A stretch of DNA of 64,000 nucleotides, taken from positions 12,136,957-12,200,956 of the forward strand of contig OX411552.1 in assembly GCA_948146395.1 (NCBI GenBank), read 5' to 3'. A model generated the notes under the pieces. That model did no database searches. It worked only from the letters and a program-made list of their open reading frames with translations, and was not told where the DNA came from. The stretch comes from Fragum whitleyi. Lineage: Eukaryota > Mollusca > Bivalvia > Cardiida > Cardiidae. Positions within the stretch are counted from its first letter, which is position 1, and each line of letters starts with the position of its first letter. Positions 56,701 to 64,000 of this stretch are shown piece after piece. Both the position numbers and the translations under genes were made by a program.

Positions 56701-59700
56701 ATAACTCAAAAAGTGGACATGGCAGAGTGATAGTTCTTGTACATGACACTTGTCCTCAATGATATCTATAAGTGTAGCAAGTTTGAAGTTTCTAGCACTT
56801 ATGGTTTAGAAGATATGTTCCGGACAAAAATGTAAAGGTAAAAACAACAAAGGGCAATAACTCAAAAAGTGGGTGTGGCAGAGTAACAGTTCTTGTACAT
56901 GACACTTGTCCTCAATGAGATCTATAAGTGTACAAAGTTTAAAGTTGCTAGCACTTATAGTTTAGGAGATATGATCCATACAAGAATGTAAGACTAAAAA
57001 CAGCAAAGGGCAATAACTCAAAAAGTGGACATGGCAGAGTAACAGTTCTTGTACATGACACTTGTCCTCAATAAGATCTATAAGTGTACCATGTTTGAAG
57101 TTGCTAGCACTTATAGTTTAGGAGATGATTTGGACAAGAATGTAAGGCTAAAAACAACAAAGGGCAATAACTCAGAAAGTGGCTGTGGCAGAGTTATTGA
57201 TCTTGAACATGACACTTCTCCTCAATGAGATCTATAAGTGTACCAAGTTTGAAGTTGCTAGCACGCATAGTTTAGGAGATATGTTGCGGACAAGAATGTA
57301 AGGGTAAAAACAACAAAGGGCAATAACTCAAAAAGTGGGAGTGGCAGAGTAACGGTTCTTGAACATGACACTTCTCCTTAATGAGATCTATAAGTGTACC
57401 AAGTTTGAAGTTGCTAGCACACATAATTTAGGAGATATGTTGCGGACAAGAATGTAAGGGTAAAAACAACAAAGGGCAATTACTCAAAAAGTGGGTGTGG
57501 CAGAGTAATGGTTTTTGAACATGACACTTCTCCTCAATGAGATCTATAAGTGTACCAAGTTTGAAGTTGCTAGCACATATGGTTTAGAAGATACAGCCCG
57601 GACAAAAGTGTGACGGACAGACGGACAGACGGACGGACGGATGGACGGACAGACAGACAGACGGAATCGAGCAAACCTATAGTCCCCCAACCAGTAACCG
57701 GTGGGGGACTAATAATTTTTCCTACTATGTTTATCAAAACTTTTTGTCATTACATCAAAATGACTAGTGGAAAGGGGGCTCTTTGTTGATAGGCGTATGG
57801 GATGTAGGGATATGTAAGGGAAGTAATAACTTTATATCTTGATAACATGCAATTATCTCCTTTTTAGCCATCGTTCTCGAAAAAAGTATCTTTCCAGAAA
57901 TTCCGACACATGTAAACCTTAACTATTTGTCAAACTATTTGTATGTACTTGTTACAAAAGTGATATGGTAATACTTTCTCTTATCAAAGCTCACTTTGAC
58001 TGAAAACAACATTTTGAGGTCTAGTTTGTTTTGTTACATTCCGATTTCATGTAAACATTCAAAAATGATTCACCCTGAACCCCAACATCCTTTATTTACT
58101 TTATAACCTACATAAAAGAGATTACAATTGTAATGCCATTCTTGACAAGTTTTCTTGAAAAGTCTAAAAAAGAGAATCCAAGGTACGTTCATACCAATAT
58201 TCATCATCATTGTTTGGATCGATTTGGAATAGAAGATTCTCTCAGTTCACATCTTGAAAATTGAAAATTTTTATGAACCAATCACATTTCAAGAACAAAT
58301 TAACGCACTCTAATTTCCAACATACCAAAATAAACTGCGGTCGTCTGCTATCACGATTAAAGGCAAAATGTTTGTATGTCCCTTTAAACATCATTTTGAG
58401 ATTCCTTCTATAGTGCACCAGTATTTGAAAAATGGAGTAGACTGTCAGGATGGACGATAGAATGAAGGATATAATCACGGATACTGAAAATACAATCACA
58501 AATAAAAATAATTGTAATCAGAAGGCATGGTTTTTGGTTCAACTAATCAAATATGGGGATATTCAATGAATATCTATTTGAACAAACGAGTCATGCTCAA
58601 ACAATATAATAACTCGACGATCAATGCTGAGATAGTGTAAAGGATTCGAACATAATTCAGTTTGAATATAGATCTCAATTGGCTGACAGTATAGAAGTAC
58701 AACTAGGATGTGTAGCCCAATTGTCTAAAATTTGTTTATAGAGAGATTGAAAGGCATAATCTGTTTCACGAAACTCATATTTGTTTGTTCACCTGTACAT
58801 GAATTCGGCTTCTTGTTTTCGTTTTATTATTTTGTCGATTTTCGTTTTTAGTGGAGGAGGAAAACTTGTGCGTAGCAATATCCGCGGGATGAAAACTTTC
58901 GACTGTATGGTTTCATGTATTTAGAGTTTGATTATGTTACTCACTGGAGAAGACACGAAGTGCCAGTCTTACTTGATGCAGACTGTCAGATACATCTGTA
59001 CCATTAGCCATGGTTGTGTTGTCAAGGGCGGGGTATAAATATGGAATGAACGCCTGGATTTGGTTCACTAGTAATATAATAACTATGCCAAACTGAAAGT
59101 AGAACAAAAATAAAGAACAGTATCGGGCATACAAAGTATGTTACTTAAATAATAACTGTAATATTTTTGCTGCACACAAACACAACTTATACAAGAAAGA
59201 TGGGACTAAGCTTTTATCATGTGGTAGGTATAAATTTGAAGGGGGGCCTGAAATTTGACCGTGATGGGCAATAACATAACAACAGATATTATAAATAAAA
59301 AAAATTTACATAATTTTAGGTGTATTTTTCTTTAAAAAAAAGTAGTATGTCAATTTCGAAGGCATGGGTAAAATCCAAATCTTTTTTATGAACCGTTCTC
59401 CAGGAAACCTTGGCTGACATGAAAATTTGCAATAGACATAAAATCTAATTCTAGAAAAAATACAATATTTGTTAATCATAAAACAAGAAAAAAACATGTT
59501 TTTTCCCTAAAAGTAGTAAATGATTTGGCCTAGTTGTGTTATCATTTTCACACATACCGTAATGTTTATGCACTGGTAGTGATTAAGAGGGAAAACATTG
59601 AGAAATTGTGAGAAATTGTTTCTCACTTTGTCAATGAATTTTCTTCGATAAACCATTTTGCAGTCTTTTTTTTTTAATTTTAACGCACATTGAATTAGCC

Positions 59701-62700
59701 TCTGTATTTCTTTATACCTTTTTTTCAAATAAGCTTTGTCTAAAATGGTTGGTTTGTAGTATCTGGGTCATTCGGAACATCACTCGGCCATTTCCGTAAA
59801 TTACAACAGACCTCGGATGTATGTAAGGCGGATGGGTATGTAACAAAATCGGGCGGAAACAGTGTAAGAAAAACTAGCACTGTAGATTTATATATTTTAC
59901 AGTAAATAACGGCTGAAAAATGTTGATTTTTGAGAATGACGAATCATTCTCAAAATTAAGATTTTTTTCAGCCGTTATTTTTATTTTATATTTAATTCAT
60001 ATATTTTATTTATATTAGGATACGATGGTTTCACATCAGACACTTAAACGAGTAGCGTTGGCGACGTCGAATGTTTTCACTCACAGTTTCGAAGACTAGC
60101 GCCATTTTAACTGACGTCAGCGAGATTTTCCAAGGTGTTTCCGTATTTTTTAAAAATAGTCCGTCTATGTACATCCCAGGTTGATCGTGAAATTGGCCGA
60201 GTGGTGTTCCGAATGGTATCTGGGTAACTCAACTGAAATTAAAAAAGTCATTTAGGTAAGTTTTCCTGGAGAACGGTTCATATGAAGTTCAATAAGCACA
60301 GCTTTCTCAACTTAACAAAGACTAGCTTAATTAAAAAATTTCTGTTCTTGCACCATCTGAACTGATACAGTTATAGACAGCCTACCTCATAAGCACAAAT
60401 AAGTGATACGGTCAACACACAGATCACCTTGGTAGAGTAGCGAAATGTTGGGTCATTCCTGTAGATCCACTTTGACATGTAGAATCTGAAATACAGAAAT
60501 ACTCCTTACTTTTACCAATTAACGAATATTTTCAACATATATAAATGCCTACTACGGTCTTAATACTTTTTTGTGCGTATTTCCTTGTTTTGTTTTCTTT
60601 TTACATTTATTTTATAACTTATATTCATATATAACCTTCACCGTAAACGATACCCTTAGGATAGTGTACCTTAATAGTTCTGTAACATATCGGAACTTAT
60701 GATCTTTCATAATGTTGACTGAGGTTTCCTGTTAGCACTCTTAAAGTTCATTATTACCGAAACATTGCAGAACAATTGCGGGTACACTACCTTAAGCTAT
60801 GTACCTTAAAGGCAAATAAAATAGGGGCCAGATGTTCCAAGCTAGAAATTTCTTTATGTCCGTCCTAAAAAGCACGATCGACAAGATATTACTGAAAATT
60901 AATTAGCAAAATATAAGAAAAGTTAGATGACTGATGAAATGAAGCTATTTTATTTCATATGATTTCAAATTGAAATGGTGTTGTTATTTCAAAGGAATAA
61001 ATCGATTTTATTCTATTTTTGCTTATTCAATATCATGTAACGGCAGACATAACGGTCTACTGACCTAAATTTCCGTTCTCGATGTCCACTTGCAGCCATT
61101 TCTTCATACTGGTCTATCTGGCTACGATGTCCGGGAGTTAACAATTGTCGAACATACACTCGGTTATACTCGGCTGCAAACGACTTTCTGTCATGCTTTA
61201 TAAGTGAAAAAACGAAATCTAGGTCAAAGATAACCTAATATAAACCTTTATTAAAACAAGAGGGATAGAGTGGCCCTAAATCGCCCACTGTTAAATGTCT
61301 TAAGATATGACCTCTTAACCTAGGTTTTAACCTCACTTGAACCGAATTCGAAACAGATTGAGATTTCACCAAGACTTTCATTCTGACAAATGTTTGGGTG
61401 ATTGAAAAAAATAAAATGGCCTCTAGAGTGTCTACAATTTTTTTCTGAGATTTGACCCCTAGACCTCATTTATTTCACCCACTTGACCCATTTTCAAGCA
61501 TGACCTAATTTCTTCAAGACAATCATCCTGACCATTTTTAGGCTGTTTGAGCCTATTAGGTTTTGTAAGATTTCAAGATCCCTTCACCTCGTTTTTACCC
61601 CACTTGTCCCAATTTTGAACTTGACCTAGATTTCACCAAGAAAATCATTATGACTAATTTTCTGGTGGATCCAGCACAAAATATGGCTTCTAGAGTGTCT
61701 ACAAGGTAATTGTTGACGAGCCGACGCACGGCGGACGACTCACGGCGTACGACGGACATCAAACAACCCCAAAATCTCACCTTAAGCACTTCTTGCTCTG
61801 GTGAGCAAAAAAAGTTAGTCAGAGAAAGTTAGGGTTACACTATCAAATATTCAAAATATATTTATGTAACTCTGTTAATGAACTGTTGCTTAATGGGTCT
61901 CGAATATGGACGCCTGTATTGAAACTATGGACGCTAATCACGCAAGGATAAAACCCTCTACGCGTATTTTTAAAATGAACTTTCATGAGGAGTATATTCC
62001 AAGTGACCATGTCTACCTTTTCCATGAGTCGTGTGTTCGAACTCCGTATAACCTGAATAGTGTGTCGGACAAACTTGACAGTAAATATCACTATAAGAGT
62101 GAACAGACACACGAGTACAGGTAACCTCTGGGCCACAGCTTGGTAAGACAACCCCTGAAAATATAACAGCAACGTCGATATATAACCAGGGTATGCGATT
62201 TCATTTAAGAGGTGAAGATAGTTTTTTAATGGATAATGCAATAAATCTTTGTCGAAAAAGCGGCTACACTCTTACATAAGGTTTTAGATTTATTCACCTA
62301 AATAGTTTGAAAAAACTCTTGTGATGGTGAACACTCATGCAATGTTTCATGAAGATATATCACTAAGAACAGAGATTTGCCAAAGGTTATAGTGTGTCAC
62401 GCAAAGAATCCCGTCAACGCTAACACCGACGCCATCAACACAATTCAGTGATGACAACAGCTAGGGTTTTCTCGTAAAACAGCAGAACAAAAAGTATTTT
62501 GAATTCTTGTCCAAGTTGGCGATTTGCGATTTTCGGGTATGTAGGACTAATTAGTTATCCATATACTCACATTCAGTTACATGACTTTTTGCATAGTTTG
62601 GTGTTTGCATAAATGTGATATCTAGGTGTTAAAAAGATTAAATTAATTTAAACCTACAAGTGTCCCATATTCTGGAACTATGTAAGGTCATAAGGCTTGA

Positions 62701-63607
62701 TTGTCGTGCAGATTGGAGTGCAAAGGGGAACGGGTGAAACCTTGAACTTGAAAATATTGTACCATCCTATCCTGCGTTCAGGATGGAAAAAAGGGCTTGT
62801 ACACGTTTAAAAATAGCCCACATGTTTTATTTTTAGTGTTTATACGTTTCAGAAACAAAAATCTGCTTAAAGTGGTTTCTTTTGCTTAGGCCAGGGAAGA
62901 TATTTACGCATCAAGGGCGTCGTTATATCAAAAAGGTTAAGTTAAAGACTACTCACAATTGAGCATGAACTTTAAAAGACCATGAATTTAAAAAAAAAAT
63001 ATTCTTACATTGTCATCTCTCCCATCCGGGCACTCTATCACTTCTCGTGTATTGTAAAGAAACCTGTGGAAATCAAATCAATAAACAAACGGTAATGGGC
63101 CAAACATGCAGCTTCAATTTTTTTGAATTGTAAAATATTCCAAATCGAACGGGGGGGGGGGCTATTTATTTATTTATTTATTTTACACCGATTCTTCACT
63201 TTTAAACACCTTTTTAACTGGCTACATTTAAAAGAAATTGTTAACAATGAAAGAAATCTATATGGTTATTATCATTATTATCATTTTTATAAATAATAAT
63301 TTTAGATTTTTTTATAATTCAAACTCAATAATCATTCATTATGAGAATCTCTTTCATTGAAAATAATTCAAGAAAGCATAATATTAACATATATGACGTG
63401 AAGATGAAATAAAAGAAATCTAAAATATCAAATAAATGTAAAGGGGTTTGAGATCTTCAAATAAATTTACCTCGAAAATAGCTTACCAAGCTCCGGAATA
63501 GAAGAGCCCAATAGATGAGCCCAGGAATATCCATGGTGTGGTCAGGCAAGCGAACAGTGGGTAATACAGCATACCCACATATAACACTGAACCCATGATG
63601 ACGAGAG
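50363..63607 (-). CDS. STRA6-like: STRA6-like vitamin A transporter / RBP-receptor gene, 12 exons, 5' end outside window
   Basis: Multi-pass membrane protein of the STRA6/RBPR2 family, which moves retinol across the plasma membrane. Join of 63487-63607, 63009-63063, 62017-62154, 61065-61195, 60386-60485, 58945-59092, 58326-58483, 55452-55500, 54244-54361, 52948-53079, 51326-51489 and 50363-50733; all GT-AG with matching phases, 560 residues plus stop. Human STRA6 has 667; the window begins near its residue 150. Matches seen: LYYPLFACLTT (human LYYPLAACATA), IECPDG (AECPQ), AEYNRVYVRQLL (SEEYLRNLL), HYRRNL (THRTNL), ESHRHPVMLVFCD (QSHPAMTAFC) and RWLKAYTLLKNPS (RWGLAYTLLHNPT). The tail after it is acidic. 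Odd: the loop that carries the RBP contact residues in vertebrates is about 18 residues shorter. First exons and promoter lie beyond 64000. Confidence 0.92.
51049..51180. repeat. (CTTT)n microsatellite
   Basis: Long imperfect CTTT repeat within the STRA6-like intron before the last exon. Confidence 0.95.
51326..51489 (-). CDS. STRA6-like: STRA6-like exon (last TM segments)
   Basis: Encodes YFLFFFYIVLGVFGCLVTI, then GVFYLARLDMCGL and QWDRG. Human: LFPLNVLVGAMVATWRVLL and YNAIHLGQMDLSLL. Acceptor TTTCAG; donor GTTCGT is weak but required by phase and homology. Confidence 0.9.
51542..51617. repeat. Foldback in STRA6-like intron
   Basis: GAATTTATTAAACGAGTCAT pairs with ATGACGAGTTTAATAAATTC, and AGATAAAAACGAG.. 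pairs inside. Confidence 0.85.
51718..51950. repeat. Dispersed repeat, copy B (partner 12236-12470)
   Basis: See shared blocks ACTAGTGTAATAACAC and CGACGTAGGTCATATTATAA; same orientation as the partner. Confidence 0.75.
51979..52213. mobile_element. Foldback MITE with CCGAGGTTA ends
   Basis: CCGAGGTTATAAAACTTTTC and GAAAAATTTTATTACCTCGG are inverted ends; a central GTTGTTATAAATAACAAC palindrome. Confidence 0.8.
52948..53079 (-). CDS. STRA6-like: STRA6-like exon (TM segment)
   Basis: Encodes PAIAIYQGLVIIQQLSSW, then a hydrophilic stretch ending VDN. It aligns with human LALAVILQNMAAHW and ends at TNRR. Acceptor ATTCCAG, donor GTAGGC. Homology is weaker than in its neighbours, but both phases fit. 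Confidence 0.82.
53202..53496 (+). mobile_element. Helitron-like non-autonomous element
   Basis: Begins ACAAGAGCACCGCC, has an (ACG)n tract, then hairpin GTTTTCTCCGAAAAC and terminal GAGCTAAAAATG. Lies 120 bases upstream of a STRA6-like exon. Confidence 0.7.
53803..54233. mobile_element. Element with GGAGAACGGTTCAT end, beside a splice donor
   Basis: Right end TTTTCCTGGAGAACGGTTCAT matches 60261-60281; the left end is degraded but has GGAAAACCTGC. Contains a hairpin TTTGCTTG..CAAGCAATTTC and a GATTTGTAGTATCT block shared with 59388-60281. Confidence 0.75.
54244..54361 (-). CDS. STRA6-like: STRA6-like exon (TM segment)
   Basis: Encodes YIIMFTVLLLLCFLLAYLIF, then LPLAGEVSKELL, aligning with human [23 protein letters not shown]. 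Acceptor TTTGTAG, donor GTAAGT. A transposable element ends at intron position +11, directly beyond the donor. Confidence 0.9.
55452..55500 (-). CDS. STRA6-like: STRA6-like microexon
   Basis: A 49-base exon encoding SDSLSYAGSQVGYILW, aligning with human WMSFSAYQTAFICLG. Recognised by ATTTCAG acceptor, GTAAGG donor and exact phase fit with both neighbours. Confidence 0.85.
55686..55939. mobile_element. Inverted-repeat element with GGGGGCCGTTTTAC ends
   Basis: GGGGCCGTTTTACCAAACG and GTTTAGTAAAACGGGCCCC are inverted ends, with CGTAAGTCAAAA / TTTTGACTTACG inside. Intact relative of 34327-35332. Confidence 0.85.
56328..57717 (+). mobile_element. Pearl/Helentron-like element with a 155-base tandem array
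   Basis: Begins ACAAGTGCATGTCG; AGTCCCCCACCGG (56361-56373) is repeated inverted as CCGGTGGGGGACT (57698-57710). Between are about seven copies of a unit near 155 bases (CCTCAATGAGATCTATAAG phases at 56562, 56753, 56909, 57066, 57219, 57376, 57530), then an ACGG-type tract at 57608-57663 and a terminal hairpin. This matches the design of bivalve pearl elements. Lies within a STRA6-like intron. Confidence 0.85.
58326..58483 (-). CDS. STRA6-like: STRA6-like exon (TM and HYRRNL loop)
   Basis: Encodes a TM segment, then ILVHYRRNLKMMFKG (human LVTHRTNLRALHRG) and NRDSRRPQFIL (human SPHPSRQAIFC). Acceptor TTTTCAG, donor GTATGT, phase 0 at its end. Confidence 0.9.
58945..59092 (-). CDS. STRA6-like: STRA6-like exon holding the shortened RBP-binding loop
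   Basis: Encodes a TM (FGIVIILLVNQIQAFIP), then a loop with two NXT sites, NGTDVS and an amphipathic stretch. Human has TTDVSYLLAGFG followed by a charged run before the next TM; here DVS is followed by only about eight residues before ALRV. Acceptor TTTCAG, donor GTGAGT. Confidence 0.88.
59388..60281. mobile_element. Host element carrying a nested MITE
   Basis: Ends ATGAACCGTTCTCCAGGAAA and TTTTCCTGGAGAACGGTTCAT are near-perfect inverted repeats. Its centre is interrupted by the Mutator-like MITE 59769-60215. Same family as 53803-54233. Confidence 0.85.
59769..60215. mobile_element. Mutator-like MITE, copy 2 (nested)
   Basis: 447 bases, ends CATTCGGAACATCACTCGGC and GAGTGGTGTTCCGAATG, flanked by the exact 10-base duplication GTATCTGGGT. 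Central foldback of TTTTTGAGAATGA and its inverse. Homologous to 8061-8505. Confidence 0.92.
60386..60485 (-). CDS. STRA6-like: STRA6-like exon (TM segment)
   Basis: Encodes FYMSKWIYRNDPTFRYSTK, then a TM ending in ICAYE. Human counterpart: CIYTPQPGFHLPLKLVLSA. Acceptor TTTCAG, donor GTAGGC. Confidence 0.88.
60655..60794. mobile_element. TTAA-type foldback MITE, copy 3
   Basis: CTTAGGATAGTGTACC to GGTACACTACCTTAA with GAGGTTTCCT in the middle; decayed relative of 25905-26069. Confidence 0.7.
61065..61195 (-). CDS. STRA6-like: STRA6-like exon (intracellular loop)
   Basis: Encodes HDRKSFAAEYNRVYVRQLL and a charged stretch, aligning with human SSYSEEYLRNLLCRKK. Acceptor ATAAAG after a T-rich tract, donor GTCAGT. 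Confidence 0.87.
61257..61814 (+). mobile_element. Helitron-like non-autonomous element
   Basis: Starts ACAAGAGGGATAGAGTGGCC, has repeated GACCTAGATTTCACCAAGA-type cores and GGCCTCTAGAGTGTCTACAA twice in variant form, then CGACGCACGGCGGACGAC and ends GGTGAGCAAAAAAAG. The opening resembles a very common bivalve Helitron family (from memory). Confidence 0.8.
62017..62154 (-). CDS. STRA6-like: STRA6-like exon (TM segment)
   Basis: Encodes 46 residues: LSYQAVAQRLPVLV and KFVRHTIQ align with human KYYSLLASLPLLL and YPVQLVRS. Acceptor TTTTCAG. The donor is chosen as AAG|GTAGAC; an alternative in-phase donor CAG|GTTATA at 62053/62052 would shorten the exon by 12 codons. Confidence 0.85.
62240..62510 (+). 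mobile_element. Helitron-like 3' fragment
   Basis: GCAATGTTTCATGAAGATAT core, then AACACCGACGCCATCAACAC, hairpin GGGTTTTCTCGTAAAACAGC and an AACAAAAAG end similar to 53202-53496. Left border not seen. Confidence 0.5.
63009..63063 (-). CDS. STRA6-like: STRA6-like short exon
   Basis: Encodes 18 residues including EVIECPDGRDDN, aligning with the human loop VWQRAECPQVPK before the next TM. Acceptor CCACAG, donor GTAAGA, phase 0 at its end. Confidence 0.85.
63487..63607 (-). CDS. STRA6-like: STRA6-like exon (first in window)
   Basis: Begins with two bases of a split codon, so an upstream exon exists beyond the window. Encodes a TM segment with LYVGMLYYPLFACLTTPW and LGSSIG, aligning with human STRA6 FYYAALYYPLAACATAG and LLGSTLS. 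Acceptor TTTCCAG, donor GTAAGC. Confidence 0.9.
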
Positions 63608-63769
63608 CTGGAAAAATAGAAATTAAAAATATTAATGAGGTTTTTAAGGGGGAGGATTACCTAATCCAGATTCTGCGAAACAATCAATTTCAGAATAATC
63701 CAATTTCAAAGAATTTGCCATTCAATGCGCATTTATAATGAAAATAGACTGCAAAACATTGAAGAAAGT

Positions 63770-63835
63770 ATTGAGAAAGGGGGAGAAATTGCTTTAAAAA
63801 ACAAGCAATTTCTCCTTTTGTTTCTCAATAATTGC
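63770..63835. repeat. Hairpin AGAAATTGCTT..AAGCAATTTCT
   Basis: Same hairpin motif as at 4085-4120, 44865-44900 and 54020-54050, showing another member of that repeat group. Lies in the STRA6-like intron at the window end. Confidence 0.6.
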
Positions 63836-64000
63836 AACTTGATTGATTCAGTGCATTAAAAGTTCTATTTGTTAAAAATAGTTACATGAGGAGGTAAGAA
63901 GGGTCACATTATTTTTGAATAACAAAATTATATTTGATTTATGAATAATAAATGTTGAATTTGATAGAAAAAAAAACGTTTAAGTCTATTGTCAATTTAA

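Noticed and set aside
56500..57610. CRISPR-like repeat-spacer array
   Set aside because: The whole 155-base unit is repeated with no unique spacers; it is a tandem core of a mobile element in a eukaryotic genome.
58500..58940. Possible extra small exon restoring the STRA6 RBP loop (donor-like CAG|GTGAAC near 58800)
   Set aside because: The upstream acceptor options give in-frame stops or no homology; the flanking exons already join in phase.
61843..62241. 132-residue minus-strand frame taken as one exon
   Set aside because: Only 62017-62154 has homology and splice signals; the rest is intron read-through.

Overview
The window looks like eukaryotic nuclear DNA, most likely from a marine bivalve mollusc. 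It is AT-rich, has many short GT-AG exons separated by long introns, and carries tRNA-headed SINEs, many short inverted-repeat elements and a pearl/Helentron-like tandem array typical of bivalves. The species call is an inference from repeat style. I see no operons, rRNA genes or CRISPR arrays. Nearly all short open frames in the window are repeat or intron noise.

Two protein-coding genes can be reconstructed exon by exon, both on the minus strand. (1) 2967-35830 is a 12-exon SLC6 / neurotransmitter:sodium symporter gene. Every splice phase agrees, giving a 584-residue protein if the last exon reads to its first stop. The fold is intact: 12-TM layout, conserved WRFP, NGGG and YYN motifs, the extracellular loop 2 disulfide and N-glycosylation sites. 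However, the residues that form the Na1, Na2 and chloride sites in well-studied SLC6 proteins are largely replaced. (2) 50363-63607 holds 12 exons of a STRA6-like vitamin A transporter / RBP-receptor gene. They encode 560 residues covering about the last three quarters of the protein, and the 5' exons lie beyond base 64000. The loop that binds retinol-binding protein in vertebrates is about 18 residues shorter here and lacks the known contact residues.

Layout: 1-2966, 3' flank of the SLC6 gene with foldback elements and two TA-flanked MITEs. 2967-14821, SLC6 exons 12 to 2 with repeat-rich introns. 14822-35598, a 20.8 kb first intron full of repeats. 35599-35830, exon 1. 35831-50362, intergenic and repeat-rich, no gene recognised. 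50363-63607, STRA6-like exons, with introns holding several Helitron/Helentron-like elements. 63608-64000, intron.

The genes have no evident functional link beyond both being plasma-membrane transporters. The repeat landscape is informative in itself: one TA-flanked MITE family has about eleven copies, with an in-window empty site for one of them; a Mutator-like MITE pair has readable target duplications, one copy nested in another element; a 1.2 kb element occurs as inverted copies on either side of SLC6 exon 1; and Helitron-like insertions share termini.
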